Numbered from the stretch's first letter, positions 41,591 to 51,081 are shown. The stretch: 64,000 nt of DNA from Curvibacter sp. GWA2_63_95 (GCA_001795455.1 MGPB01000030.1:62001-126000), one strand, 5' to 3'. The notes: generated from the sequence alone by a model not told the origin. Numbers and translations: made by a program.

Positions 41591-42841
41591 TCAGTGCAGA
41601 GCTTTGGCGGCTGTGGGAGCGGTGACCAGGTGGCCCAGGTCGTCCATCAGCTCCTGCAGGGTGGCAATGGCACGGCCCAACTCGGTGGGGGCCTTTTGGG
41701 GTTGGCACAGGTGGCGTTTGGGGTCATCGAGCGCCTGGTGATTGAGACTGATGCCGTGGCGCGCCAACTTGGCCGACAGCCCCGTCTTGCGCGAGCGCAG
41801 CATCTGGCGCGTCTGTTGGTAGGCATGTTCTGCCAGATGGCGGCGCTGGGCATAACTGAAGGTGTTGGCCAAATACAGCTCCGGATCGCGGTGGTCGGGT
41901 TCGATCCAGATGATGTCGGTATGGGGATAGGCGTGCTCGTAGTGCTTCATGCCCAGCTCCATGCGGGAATGGATCATGGAGCGGAAGGTCTGGCTCAGGA
42001 CTGCAGGCAGGCCGCCATCCACGATGCGCGGAATCTTGCGCTTCTCGGGCGGGAGTCCGCGTCGCATCACTTTGTCCACCTGAGGGGCCGTGGCATCAAA
42101 AGGCACCAAGGGGTTGAGGCAGATCATCAGGTCTACCCCTTCCTCCAATGCGACCGAGGCGTGCATGGTTTTCTTGAGTGCGCCGTCCACGTAGTACTGG
42201 TCGTCAATTTCGACTGGGGGAAATAGCCCAGGCAAAGCGGAGCTGGCCTGCACGGCCTGGGAGATGGGGATGTGGTCAAAGCCCGGGCGCCCGAACGGGG
42301 CGGCTTCACCACTGTCCAGATTGGTGGCCACCAGCGTGAGCTGGGTCTTGAGTTGGCGAAAGTCGTTGGTGCGGCCCTTTTGGCTGAACAGGCGTGCCAA
42401 CTGGGTATTCACCTGTGCGTTGGAAAACACACCCGTGGGCAGACCGGGGCTCAGGCGTTCCAGCGCCCGTAGCAGGGAGCTGCGGCCACTGAGCACTTGC
42501 CAGGCCACTTGCAGTGCCAAACCCGGCAGCATGATGCCGCGGCGGGCAAATTCACCGTAGGCTGGCTCCATGAGCCAGGAGGGGTCAAAGGTGTCGGACG
42601 GTGTGCTGTCGTTTTCGATGAAGGAGGCGCACATGGACCGCGGTGTCATGCCATTGGCCAAAGCGGCGGCAATAAAGCCGCCTGCCGAGACGCCGATGTA
42701 GTGATGCAGCCGGGTGAAGTCTAGGCCTTGCAGCGATTCCTCCAGTGCACACATGGCACCAACCTCGTAAATCGCCCCCAAAGGACCACCCCCTGCCAAT
42801 GCCAGCGCTATCTTGGGGGATGTGTTTTTTTCAACGGTCAT
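41591..42841 (-). CDS. Patatin-like phospholipase
   Basis: A 416-residue lipid acyl hydrolase. The oxyanion loop GGGPLG is at 17-22, the nucleophile Ser52 lies in IGVSAGG and the catalytic aspartate in YVDGALKK, near residue 220, so the Ser-Asp dyad is complete. No signal peptide or membrane span. The ATG at 42841 is placed just ahead of the conserved start; a nine-residue longer form is possible. Related proteins hydrolyse phospholipids or storage lipids, and the location between a TetR regulator and a phasin suggests mobilisation of granule lipids. Confidence 0.88.
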   Translation of the reverse strand: MTVEKNTSPKIALALAGGGPLGAIYEVGAMCALEESLQGLDFTRLHHYIGVSAGGFIAAALANGMTPRSMCASFIENDSTPSDTFDPSWLMEPAYGEFARRGIMLPGLALQVAWQVLSGRSSLLRALERLSPGLPTGVFSNAQVNTQLARLFSQKGRTNDFRQLKTQLTLVATNLDSGEAAPFGRPGFDHIPISQAVQASSALPGLFPPVEIDDQYYVDGALKKTMHASVALEEGVDLMICLNPLVPFDATAPQVDKVMRRGLPPEKRKIPRIVDGGLPAVLSQTFRSMIHSRMELGMKHYEHAYPHTDIIWIEPDHRDPELYLANTFSYAQRRHLAEHAYQQTRQMLRSRKTGLSAKLARHGISLNHQALDDPKRHLCQPQKAPTELGRAIATLQELMDDLGHLVTAPTAAKALH

Positions 42842-42904
42842 GGTCTGAAAGTGTAGATGCGAGTGCACTCAGTTTTTGTTGCGTTGCAGCAGTGTTTGTC
42901 GCGC

Positions 42905-42928
42905 AAAAAAAAGGGCGCCGAAGCGCCC
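42905..42928 (-). terminator. Rho-independent terminator of the phasin gene
   Basis: On the minus strand GGGCGC-TTCG-GCGCCC (42928-42913) is followed by eight T residues. The UUCG loop and the T-run make it a textbook factor-independent terminator, 28 bases after the phasin stop. Confidence 0.9.
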
Positions 42929-42955
42929 TGGTGTTTGCGCGGTCAGCGCGGCACA

Positions 42956-43579
42956 TCAAGCCTGCGTGGCCGGTGCGTCTGCGGCGCTGGGCGCTACCGG
43001 CTTGGCGACGGGCGCTGCGCGTTTGCTCGCTGCCTTTTTGGCAGGGGCGGCTGTCTTCTTGGTTGTGGCCTTCACAGCCTTTTTTGCGGCAGCGGGGGCC
43101 GCCTTTTTGGCCGCTGGTTTCTTGGCGGGTTGGGCCGCGGGGGCTTTGGCGGCAACGGGCGCCTTGGGGGACAGCTTTTGCACGGCCTTGTTCAGTTCGT
43201 CAATGCGGGCAATCAGGGCGGCAACGTCCTTGGCAGAGGGGACGCCCAGCTTGTTCAGGGCCTTGGCCACGCGTTCTTCAAAGATGTTTTCCAGCTTGTC
43301 CCACTGGCCGGAGGCCTTGGTGGAAATGTCGGTGGCCATGGTGGACATTTTGGAGGTGGCCTCCGAAATCTTTTCTTCGGCAGCCGCCTGGGTTTTGCGC
43401 TGGATGCTTACGCCTTCCTTGACCAGGGATTCAAAGGCCTTGCTGCCTTCTGCTTGTGCGCGGGTGAAGGCCCCCAAGCCGGCTTGCCAGATCTGCTGGG
43501 CAGAGTCTTTGACTGAGCCGGAGAGATGGATGCCGGCTGTTTTGGCTTGGGGTTTGTTTTTTTGCAATTTTTTGACCAT
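42956..43579 (-). CDS. Phasin with lysine/alanine-rich tail (PhaF/PhaI-like)
   Basis: A 207-residue granule protein. Residues 15-125 form the amphipathic helical phasin domain (LSGSVKDSAQQIWQAGLGAFTRAQAEGSKAFESLVKEG). The tail, from about 140, consists of repeats such as AKKPAAKK and is like histone H1, as in PhaF, which links PHA granules to DNA for their segregation. An alanine/proline end follows. It sits alone on its transcript with a strong terminator. Together with the granule-associated gene at 37789 it indicates PHA storage, although no PHA synthase is in the window. Confidence 0.9.
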   Translation of the reverse strand: MVKKLQKNKPQAKTAGIHLSGSVKDSAQQIWQAGLGAFTRAQAEGSKAFESLVKEGVSIQRKTQAAAEEKISEATSKMSTMATDISTKASGQWDKLENIFEERVAKALNKLGVPSAKDVAALIARIDELNKAVQKLSPKAPVAAKAPAAQPAKKPAAKKAAPAAAKKAVKATTKKTAAPAKKAASKRAAPVAKPVAPSAADAPATQA

Positions 43580-43744
43580 GGTGGCTCCTGATGGTGGTGG
43601 CGAGTGGGTAACTTTAGCCGGGACTCTAAGCGCAGAAGTCCCGGCTGTGTAGGTGTGCCCTACTAACGGTGTGTTTTTGCGGGTTTACGATGAACAAGGC
43701 GGCTTGTAAAGTCGGTCAGAATGGTTTGATTCTTTGGAGCATGT

Positions 43745-45745
43745 ATGCAGTACTTTGTGACCGGAGCCACCGGCTTTATTGGCAAGCGTCTTGTAAAAAA
43801 ACTGCTGGAGCGCAAGGGCGCTGTGGTGCACTTTTTGATTCGCAAGGAGAGTCAGGACAAGGTCGCTGGGCTGCATGAGTTTTGGGGGCTGAAGGATGCC
43901 AAAGGTGCTGCACGCGCGGTGCCGGTTTTTGGGGACCTGACCAGCAAGAAGCTGGGTGTGGCGACCGATGCGGTCAAGACACTGAAAGGCAGCGTCGACC
44001 ATTTCTACCACCTGGCCGCGGTGTATGACCTGGGTGCTGACGAGGAAAGCCAGATCGCCGTCAACATCGAAGGCACGCGCAACACCATTGACTTTGCCAA
44101 GGCGATCGATGCCGGGCATTTCCACCATGTGTCGTCGATTGCTGCCGCGGGCTTGTACGAGGGTGTCTTCCGCGAAGACATGTTTGAAGAGGCCGAGAAC
44201 TACGACCACCCCTATTTCATGACCAAGCACGAGAGCGAAAAAATCGTGCGCAAAGACTGCAAAGTGCCCTGGTCGGTGTACCGCCCCGCCATGGTGGTGG
44301 GCGACAGCCAGACCGGTGAGATGGACAAGATCGACGGTCCTTATTACTTTTTCAAGTTGATCCAGCGCATGCGCCAGTTGCTCCCGCCGTGGATGCCTGC
44401 GATTGGCCTGGAGGGCGGACGCATCAACATCGTGCCGGTGGATTTTGTGGTCGATGCGCTGGACACCATCAGCCACAAGGCCGGAATTGCCAAGAAGTGC
44501 TACCACCTGGTGGACCCGGTGGGCTACCGCGTGGGTGATGTGCTGGATATCTTCAGCAAAGCGGCCCATGCCCCCAAGATGAATGTGTTTGTGAATGCGG
44601 CCTTGCTGGGCTTCATTCCGCGCAGCGTGACCAAGAGCCTGATGGCGCTGGCGCCTGTACGCCGTGTGCGCAATGCCATCATGAAAGACCTGAGTCTGCC
44701 CGAAGACATGCTCACGTTTGTGAACTACCCCACGCGTTTTGATTGCCGCGACACCCAGGCCATGCTCAAGGGCAGCGGGGTGGCGTGCCCCAATCTCAAG
44801 GATTACGCGTGGCGCCTGTGGGACTATTGGGAGCGTCACCTCGACCCAGATCTGCACATCGACCGCAGCCTGCGCGGTACGGTGGGCGGTAAGGTCGTGC
44901 TGATTACCGGCGGATCATCCGGCATTGGCTTGGCGGCTGCACACAAGTTTGCCGAGGCGGGTGCCACGACGATCATTTGCGGCCGCGACGTCGACAAGTT
45001 GGAGGAGGCCTGCAAAGAAGCCAAGGCCAAGGGCTACAGCTTTGTGGCGTATCCGGCCGACATCGCTGACATGGCCGATTGCGACCGGTTTGTGCAGCTA
45101 TTGATTGAGAACCATGGTGGTGTGGACTTCCTGATCAACAACGCCGGCCGCTCCATCCGCCGCGCCATCGAGTCCAGCTACGACCGTTTCCATGACTACG
45201 AGCGCACCATGCAGCTCAATTACTTTGGTTGTCTGCGTGTGACCATGGGCTTGCTGCCCGGTATGGTGGCCAAAAAGAAAGGCCATGTGGTCAACATCAG
45301 CTCCATCGGCGTGCTGACCAATGCCCCGCGCTTCAGTGCCTATGTGGCTTCCAAGGCCGCACTGGACGCCTGGACTCGCTGCGCCTCCAGCGAATTTGCC
45401 GATCAGGGCATCAGCTTCACCACCATCAACATGCCGCTGGTGCGCACGCCCATGATCGCGCCCACGGGCATCTACAACAACGTGCCCACGCTGTCCCCCG
45501 AGCAAGCCGCCGACATGGTGGCCGACGCCTGCATCAGCAAGCCCGTTCGCATCGCCACCCGCCTGGGCATCACCGGCCAGGTGCTGCACGCTTTGGTGCC
45601 GCGCATCGCCCAGATCGCCATGAACACCAGCTTCCGCATGTTTCCGGATTCATCGGCTGCCAAGGGAGGCAAGCCCGGGGAGAAGCCGAAGTTGTCGGCG
45701 GAGGCGATTGCTATGCAGCAGATGATGCGGGGGATTCATTTCTGA
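43745..45745 (+). CDS. Fatty acyl-CoA/ACP reductase, two-domain, Marinobacter FAR type
   Basis: A 666-residue fusion of two NAD(P)-binding modules. The N-terminal half is a FAR-type domain: TGATGFIG at 6-13, GDLTSKKLG, HFHHVSSIAAAGLY and YFMTKHESEK. The C-terminal half is a classical short-chain dehydrogenase: ITGGSSGIGLA, NNAGRSIRRAIESSYDRFHDYERTMQLNYFG, NISSIGVLTNAPRFSAYVASK. The order and many stretches agree with the Marinobacter enzyme that reduces acyl-CoA or acyl-ACP to fatty alcohol in one protein (from memory, about 661 residues). Its product would feed the WS/DGAT at 38524. It stands alone; a weak hairpin follows. Confidence 0.9.
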   Translation: MQYFVTGATGFIGKRLVKKLLERKGAVVHFLIRKESQDKVAGLHEFWGLKDAKGAARAVPVFGDLTSKKLGVATDAVKTLKGSVDHFYHLAAVYDLGADEESQIAVNIEGTRNTIDFAKAIDAGHFHHVSSIAAAGLYEGVFREDMFEEAENYDHPYFMTKHESEKIVRKDCKVPWSVYRPAMVVGDSQTGEMDKIDGPYYFFKLIQRMRQLLPPWMPAIGLEGGRINIVPVDFVVDALDTISHKAGIAKKCYHLVDPVGYRVGDVLDIFSKAAHAPKMNVFVNAALLGFIPRSVTKSLMALAPVRRVRNAIMKDLSLPEDMLTFVNYPTRFDCRDTQAMLKGSGVACPNLKDYAWRLWDYWERHLDPDLHIDRSLRGTVGGKVVLITGGSSGIGLAAAHKFAEAGATTIICGRDVDKLEEACKEAKAKGYSFVAYPADIADMADCDRFVQLLIENHGGVDFLINNAGRSIRRAIESSYDRFHDYERTMQLNYFGCLRVTMGLLPGMVAKKKGHVVNISSIGVLTNAPRFSAYVASKAALDAWTRCASSEFADQGISFTTINMPLVRTPMIAPTGIYNNVPTLSPEQAADMVADACISKPVRIATRLGITGQVLHALVPRIAQIAMNTSFRMFPDSSAAKGGKPGEKPKLSAEAIAMQQMMRGIHF

Positions 45746-45920
45746 GTCAGTGTGCTCGTGTTTAGTACACCATAAAAGTATGATGGCGACTACGCCTCGC
45801 GCATAGCTTTGCGTGGGGCAGCCCACGCACTACTGCTTTTTACATTGTCGATCGCGCTGAATTGACAGGCCACGCATTGTTAAGGTGCGCTGCGACTAAA
45901 ATTAAGCTTCGGGAAATATC
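45746..45920 (+). other. Boundary spacer before the glycan locus
   Basis: No gene is seen. A hairpin GCGTGGG/CCCACGC (45811-45828) followed after nine bases by TTTTT could be a weak terminator for the reductase gene. Base composition drops sharply from here on, so this marks the edge of the surface-glycan locus. Confidence 0.5.
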
Positions 45921-46937
45921 ATGCTCAATAATTTATCAATCCTAATCACTGGTGGTACCGGCTCTTTTGGAAAAGCGTTTGTAGAAACGGTTTTGGAAAA
46001 ATACCCAGATGTCAGGCGTTTAGTCATCTTTAGTCGGGATGAGCTCAAACAGTTCGAGATGGCTCAGAAATTCCCTGTTTCCAAGTACCCTGCGCTGCGG
46101 TACTTTATTGGGGATGTAAGGGACTCGGATCGATTGCGTCGTGCCATGGAGGGAATTAATGTTGTTATCCATGCAGCAGCACTCAAGCAGGTTCCTGCCG
46201 CGGAATATAACCCCTTCGAATGTATCAAAACTAACGTTTTGGGTGCTCAGAATGTTATTGAGGCATGTCTCGATATGGGAGTTAGGCGCGTCGTCGCACT
46301 GTCAACGGATAAAGCGGCGGCGCCAATCAATTTGTACGGTGCGACCAAGTTGTGCTCTGATAAATTGTTTACTGCCGCAAATAACATCAAGGGTGGCCGT
46401 GATTTGCGCTTTAGCGTGGTGAGGTATGGCAACGTCATGGGTAGTCGTGGGTCTGTAATTCCTTTTTTTTTAGGAAAGCGAAAAACTGGGGTTTTGCCAA
46501 TAACAGACCCCGCGATGACCCGCTTCAACATTAGCTTGCAGGACGGAGTGGATATGGTCTTGTGGGCTTTGGAGCGAGCCCAAGGTGGCGAGATTTTTGT
46601 TCCAAAAATTCCTAGTTATAGGATTACCGATGTAGCTAATGCCATTGGGCCAGAGTGTGAGCATGCCATTGTGGGTATTCGTCCCGGTGAAAAAATTCAT
46701 GAAGAAATGATTACAGCAAGTGATAGCTTCAACACTGTTGATCTTGGCAAGTACTTTGCTATATTGCCATCTGCCGGATCGCATTCAGTGGAAACTTATT
46801 GTGCAGAATTTGGTGGTAAACCGGTTGAGCCTGGGTATGCCTATGACAGTGGTAGTAACACTGACTTTCTTACGGTAGAACAATTGCGTGAATTGATCGC
46901 TAGAGATTTTTCGGGCGCAGATTCGGAAAGCATATGA
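45921..46937 (+). CDS. pseB: UDP-N-acetylglucosamine 4,6-dehydratase (inverting), PseB
   Basis: A 338-residue enzyme for the first step of pseudaminic acid synthesis: it removes water from UDP-GlcNAc and inverts C5. The nucleotide-binding motif TGGTGSFG is at 10-17, IHAAALKQVPAAEYNP follows around residue 83, and the catalytic LYGATK with its Tyr/Lys pair near 135. The phrase VVRYGNVMGSRGSVIPFF is typical of PseB and separates it from other dehydratases. It overlaps pseC by four bases (ATGA). Low GC with respect to the left part of the window. Confidence 0.95.
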   Translation: MLNNLSILITGGTGSFGKAFVETVLEKYPDVRRLVIFSRDELKQFEMAQKFPVSKYPALRYFIGDVRDSDRLRRAMEGINVVIHAAALKQVPAAEYNPFECIKTNVLGAQNVIEACLDMGVRRVVALSTDKAAAPINLYGATKLCSDKLFTAANNIKGGRDLRFSVVRYGNVMGSRGSVIPFFLGKRKTGVLPITDPAMTRFNISLQDGVDMVLWALERAQGGEIFVPKIPSYRITDVANAIGPECEHAIVGIRPGEKIHEEMITASDSFNTVDLGKYFAILPSAGSHSVETYCAEFGGKPVEPGYAYDSGSNTDFLTVEQLRELIARDFSGADSESI

Positions 46938-48091
46938 TTCCATATGGTCGTCAGAGTATTAATCAAGAGGATGTTGATGCTGTAGTCCGAGTGTTGCAAT
47001 CGGATTATTTAACTCAGGGGCCAACTGTTCCTCTGTTTGAAGATTCCGTTATTGCGCATTGTGGCGCACGTCACGCTTTAGCCGTTAATAGTGCCACAAG
47101 TGCTTTGCATATTGCATGTTTGGCGCTGGGCCTTGGTCCTGGTGATTGGCTTTGGACGACCCCGATTACCTTTGTTGCCTCCGCAAATTGTGCTCTCTAT
47201 TGTGGCGCGCAAGTCAGCTTTGTTGACATTGATCCGCTGACATATAACTTGTGTCCCGATGCGTTGGAGCAAAAGCTTCTACGGGCGAAGATTGAAAATC
47301 GCCTCCCTAAGATTGTTGTGCCTGTACATCTGTGCGGTCAACCTTGCGATATGCAGCGCATCCATGCATTAGCGCAAAAGTTTGGTTTCAAAATCATAGA
47401 AGATGCCTCGCATGCCATCGGGGGTAAATACTTGGGAGAGCCGATTGGCAATTGTCGTTTTAGCGATATCACCGTCTTTAGTTTCCATCCAGTAAAGATC
47501 ATTACGACGGCGGAGGGTGGTATGGTTGTTACCAATTCGAGCGAATTGTTCGAATCAATGGGCCTTTTGCGTAGTCACGGCATTACACGGGATGTTCGAC
47601 AAATGAGCCATGCGCCTGATGGGCCTTGGTATTACCAACAAGTGGCGTTGGGTTTCAACTATCGGATGACTGACTTGCAAGCCGCTTTGGGGGTTAGTCA
47701 GATGCACCGATTGGAGGGATTCGTTGCACAACGCCATGCCATTGCAAATCGCTATGAACAACTCCTGTCGGAATTACCTGTAACACGGCCATGGCAACAT
47801 CCTGATGGTTACTCGGGATTGCATTTGTATGTGATTCGGTTGCAAACCGAGCGCCTTATGAGTTCGCAGCGTGAAATATTCGAGGTGCTTCGTGATAAGG
47901 GTGTTGGCGTTAATTTGCATTATATCCCTGTGCACACTCAGCCCTATTATGCGCGCATGGGTTTTCTTTCGGAGGATTATCCCCAGGCAATGCGCTATTA
48001 CGCGCAGGCAATTAGCTTGCCAATGTATCCAGGTCTGACGCAGGCTATGCAAGAACAGGTAGTCGATGCACTCTCTGGTGTTCTGCAATGA
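46934..48091 (+). CDS. pseC: UDP-4-amino-4,6-dideoxy-AltNAc transaminase, PseC
   Basis: A 385-residue DegT/DnrJ/EryC1 aminotransferase that uses glutamate and PLP to aminate the PseB product at C4. The start IPYGRQSINQEDVDAVVRVLQSDYLTQGP is diagnostic for PseC. The PLP lysine is Lys188 in FSFHPVKIITTAEGG, and EDASHAIGGKY precedes it. Its end overlaps the next gene by four bases, and its start overlaps pseB, so the three genes are translated together. Confidence 0.95.
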   Translation: MIPYGRQSINQEDVDAVVRVLQSDYLTQGPTVPLFEDSVIAHCGARHALAVNSATSALHIACLALGLGPGDWLWTTPITFVASANCALYCGAQVSFVDIDPLTYNLCPDALEQKLLRAKIENRLPKIVVPVHLCGQPCDMQRIHALAQKFGFKIIEDASHAIGGKYLGEPIGNCRFSDITVFSFHPVKIITTAEGGMVVTNSSELFESMGLLRSHGITRDVRQMSHAPDGPWYYQQVALGFNYRMTDLQAALGVSQMHRLEGFVAQRHAIANRYEQLLSELPVTRPWQHPDGYSGLHLYVIRLQTERLMSSQREIFEVLRDKGVGVNLHYIPVHTQPYYARMGFLSEDYPQAMRYYAQAISLPMYPGLTQAMQEQVVDALSGVLQ

Positions 48092-48957
48092 TGCGTTTGG
48101 CGCTTGGCACCGTTCAGTTTGGGCTGCCATATGGTGTCGCGAACCAATCAGGACAGGTGAGTCGCGAGCAGTCTCAGGCAATGTTGGGCCTCGCCATCGC
48201 CAGCAAAATTGATACCTTGGACACAGCTATCGCCTATGGCGAAAGTGAAGTTCGTTTGGGTGCGCTGGGGATCAATGACTTTAACGCCATAACCAAACTC
48301 CCTGCCTTGCCTGAAGGACTGACTGATGTTGCCTCATGGGTTCAGAGGCAGGTAGAAGCATCCATGTCTCGACTTGGGGTGTCGGTTTTGTATGGATTGC
48401 TTCTGCATAGGTCTGAGCAATTGCTTGGCCCCGATGGTCGAGCTCTGTACAAAGCACTCTACGAATTGAAAGATAGCGGATTGGTGCAAAAAATCGGCAT
48501 CTCTGTGTATTCTCCGCGCGAGCTCGACGCAATTTGCCCATTGTTTTCCCTTGACTTGGTGCAGGCGCCCTTCAATTTGGTCGATCGGCGCTTGCAAAGC
48601 TCTGGGTGGCTGCGGCGACTCAAAGCTGAAGGGGTGGAGGTCCATACGCGGTCGACGTTTCTGCAGGGGCTGCTCTTGATGGGACAAGACGAGCGCCCCT
48701 CCAAGTTCATGGCATGGTCGGATTTGTGGGCGACTTGGGATAAATGGCTTGTCGAGCGCAATGTTGCCCCTGTCCATGCTTGTTTGGGCTTTGTGTTGGG
48801 GCATCCAGAAATAGAACGCGTAGTAGTCGGTGCCGATAGCTCGATGCAATTGACACAACTGATCGATGCAGCTTGTGCACCCAAGCTCTCGGAGTTTCCA
48901 AACCTTGACTGTATCGATGAGTTACTGATCAACCCTGCGCGGTGGCCACTGCTCTGA
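48088..48957 (+). CDS. Aldo/keto reductase
   Basis: A 289-residue TIM-barrel oxidoreductase. The aldo/keto reductase pattern is visible: LALGTVQFGLPYG at the start, DTLDTAIAYGESE with the catalytic Asp and Tyr, LHRSEQLLG for the barrel histidine and GKIGISVYSPREL. NADPH is the expected cofactor. Reductases of this kind are regular companions of pse genes, but their step is not assigned in the six-enzyme pathway; it might act on a sugar or on a side-chain precursor. Coupled to pseC by an ATGA overlap. Confidence 0.85.
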   Translation: MMRLALGTVQFGLPYGVANQSGQVSREQSQAMLGLAIASKIDTLDTAIAYGESEVRLGALGINDFNAITKLPALPEGLTDVASWVQRQVEASMSRLGVSVLYGLLLHRSEQLLGPDGRALYKALYELKDSGLVQKIGISVYSPRELDAICPLFSLDLVQAPFNLVDRRLQSSGWLRRLKAEGVEVHTRSTFLQGLLLMGQDERPSKFMAWSDLWATWDKWLVERNVAPVHACLGFVLGHPEIERVVVGADSSMQLTQLIDAACAPKLSEFPNLDCIDELLINPARWPLL

Positions 48958-48998
48958 ATGAGCCTTACCAAGATATAAATCGACACAAAGGAATCCAA

Positions 48999-50303
48999 AT
49001 GAAAACAGGGCAAGAGCTTTGGCAAAGAGCAAAAAAAGCTATTCCAGGTGGCAACATGCTCCTCTCTAAGAGGGCTGAGATGTTCCTTCCTGACCAATGG
49101 CCTGCTTATTTTAGTAAATCTCAGGGTTGCACGGTCTGGGACCTTGACGGCAATGTTTATACCGACATGTGCATCATGGGGATTGGTACAAATACCCTCG
49201 GCTATGGCCATCCCGAAGTAGATGACGCTGTGCGTAAGACTATTGATGCTGGCAATATGTCGACGTTGAACTGCCCGGAGGAAGTTTATCTCGCAGAGAA
49301 GCTTATTGAGATTCATCCTTGGGCTGAAATGGTGCGACTTGCTCGATCGGGTGGTGAGGCCAACGCAATAGCGATACGTATCGCGCGGGCCGCCTCGGGA
49401 CGTGACAAAGTGGCTGTTTGTGGATACCACGGTTGGCATGACTGGTATCTCTCCGCCAATTTGGGCGACGATGAGCAACTTGCTGGGCATCTACTTCCGG
49501 GGCTTGATCCCAAAGGCGTGCCACAAAGTCTTCGGGGTACGGTTTTTCCCTTTACCTACAACAATTTCCTCGAGTTGGAAGCGCTTATAAATCAGCATGA
49601 TATTGGCGTCATAAAAATGGAAGTCGTTCGGAATTTGGGGCCAGTGGATAATTTCTTACAAAAAGTTCGAAAACTCGCTACTGATCGTGGAATTGTTTTG
49701 ATTTTTGATGAGTGCACGTCTGGGTTTAGGGAGACGTTCGGTGGCCTTCATAAAAAGTACGGTGTGGAGCCTGACATGGCTATGTTTGGTAAGGCCTTGG
49801 GAAACGGGTATGCGATAACAGCAACCATCGGTAAGCGTGAAGTTATGGAGGCAGCTCAATCCACTTTTATAAGTAGCACATTTTGGACAGAGCGAATCGG
49901 GCCTACTGCTGCGCTTAAGACGCTTGAGGTGATGGAGAGAACCAAATCTTGGGAGACGATTACACAGACCGGCTTATCGATTAGAGGGCAATGGCAGCAA
50001 CTCGCGGACAAATACAAACTCAGTATTGAGCATTGGGGTTTGCCCGCGCTAACGGGTTTTAGTTTTGTTTCAGATAACGCACTTGCATACAAAACATTAT
50101 TGACCCAGGAAATGCTGGCCCGCGGTTATCTTGCCTCAAATAGTGTTTATGTTTGTACATCTCATACGCCTGAAGTCGTGCATGGCTATTTCGATGCACT
50201 TGATTCAGTTTTCGCGCTTATTGCGCGTTGTGAGCAAGGTGAGAATGTTATGAGTCTGCTGAAAGGTCCAGTTTGTCATGCCGGATTTAAGCGACTAAAT
50301 TGA
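48999..50303 (+). CDS. Class III aminotransferase, glutamate-1-semialdehyde aminomutase-like
   Basis: A 434-residue PLP enzyme. The fold is that of GSA aminomutase: start RAKKAIPGGNMLLSKRAE, GIGTNTLGYGHPEVDDAV, the pocket CGYHGWHDWY, DECTSGFRETFGG and the PLP lysine Lys265 in MFGKALGNGY. The real HemL has other active-site details and lies elsewhere in bacteria, so this is probably a sugar or amino-sugar aminotransferase in the glycan pathway. The ATG at 48999 with AAAGGA is preferred over one overlapping the reductase. It is encoded 41 bases after it. Confidence 0.83.
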   Translation: MKTGQELWQRAKKAIPGGNMLLSKRAEMFLPDQWPAYFSKSQGCTVWDLDGNVYTDMCIMGIGTNTLGYGHPEVDDAVRKTIDAGNMSTLNCPEEVYLAEKLIEIHPWAEMVRLARSGGEANAIAIRIARAASGRDKVAVCGYHGWHDWYLSANLGDDEQLAGHLLPGLDPKGVPQSLRGTVFPFTYNNFLELEALINQHDIGVIKMEVVRNLGPVDNFLQKVRKLATDRGIVLIFDECTSGFRETFGGLHKKYGVEPDMAMFGKALGNGYAITATIGKREVMEAAQSTFISSTFWTERIGPTAALKTLEVMERTKSWETITQTGLSIRGQWQQLADKYKLSIEHWGLPALTGFSFVSDNALAYKTLLTQEMLARGYLASNSVYVCTSHTPEVVHGYFDALDSVFALIARCEQGENVMSLLKGPVCHAGFKRLN

Positions 50304-50322
50304 TAGCAGTGAGGTGTCGAGC

Positions 50323-51081
50323 ATGCGAGTTGTTGCAATTATTCAGGCAAGGATGGGCTCTACTCGTTTGCCGGGTAAAGTTCTGATGCCTTTGTCGGGT
50401 GTGCCTGTGCTCGAGCATGTTGTTCAAAGGGTTCGTGCTTGTGCCACAGTTAATGAAGTAGTGGTTGCGACATCCAACGACGTTACTGACGATGTTTTGG
50501 CTGATTGGTGCAATCGGCACGAAGTTGAAGTCTTTCGTGGTAGTTTGACTGATGTATTAGATCGTTATTACCATTGCGCCGAACGGTACTCAGCTGACGC
50601 AATTGTGAGAATCACCGCAGACTGCCCCGCAGTTGACCCGCTAGTGATCGACGGTGTTGTCTCCGCTTTCCTAGCAGACTCATTTGATCTCTTTTATCTG
50701 GGCGGGGAGTTCCCCGACGGGCTTGATTGCGCAGTTTTCTCAAAGGAAGCGTTATCGCGTGCATGGCGTGAGGCGACGCTGCCTTCCGAGCGTGAGCATG
50801 TAGGCCCCTACATTACCAATCACCCTGAGATATTCAAGATTGGCCAGTTAATCAAGTTTCATGGTTTGTCTCATCATCGTTGGACGCTTGACGAACCGAG
50901 AGACTTAAGCTTTCTTCAGGTAATTTTTTCTCGCCTGAATGCGTCAGGCACCCATATCTTTCATTCGGAAGAGGTTTTGCAACTTCTGCAGCGAGAACCC
51001 GAGATCTTGAATATAAATGGTGGGATTGTGCGCAATGAGGGGCTTTTAAAGTCAGTTGCTGCGGACGGCGAAATGGGATGA
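50323..51081 (+). CDS. Cytidylyltransferase-like protein, candidate CMP-pseudaminate synthase (SpsF/PseF role)
   Basis: A 252-residue nucleotidyltransferase of the COG1861/SpsF group. The nucleotide-binding start AIIQARMGSTRLPGKVLMPL is diagnostic, followed by ITADCPAVDP for metal and sugar contacts and HHRWTLDEPRDL near the end. In pse clusters this protein takes the place of, or accompanies, PseF, which activates pseudaminic acid with CTP. As no other NeuA/PseF homologue is in the window, it is the best candidate for that step. The ATG at 50323 with GAGG is better placed than the GTG at 50314. Confidence 0.85.
   Translation: MRVVAIIQARMGSTRLPGKVLMPLSGVPVLEHVVQRVRACATVNEVVVATSNDVTDDVLADWCNRHEVEVFRGSLTDVLDRYYHCAERYSADAIVRITADCPAVDPLVIDGVVSAFLADSFDLFYLGGEFPDGLDCAVFSKEALSRAWREATLPSEREHVGPYITNHPEIFKIGQLIKFHGLSHHRWTLDEPRDLSFLQVIFSRLNASGTHIFHSEEVLQLLQREPEILNINGGIVRNEGLLKSVAADGEMG

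Noticed and set aside
45862-45867. TTGACA as -35 element of a pseB promoter
   Set aside because: No acceptable -10 sequence lies at 16-18 bases distance.
48999-50303. hemL, glutamate-1-semialdehyde aminomutase of haem synthesis
   Set aside because: Fold agrees, but location within a Pse locus and divergence at the start argue for a sugar or acyl-precursor aminotransferase.
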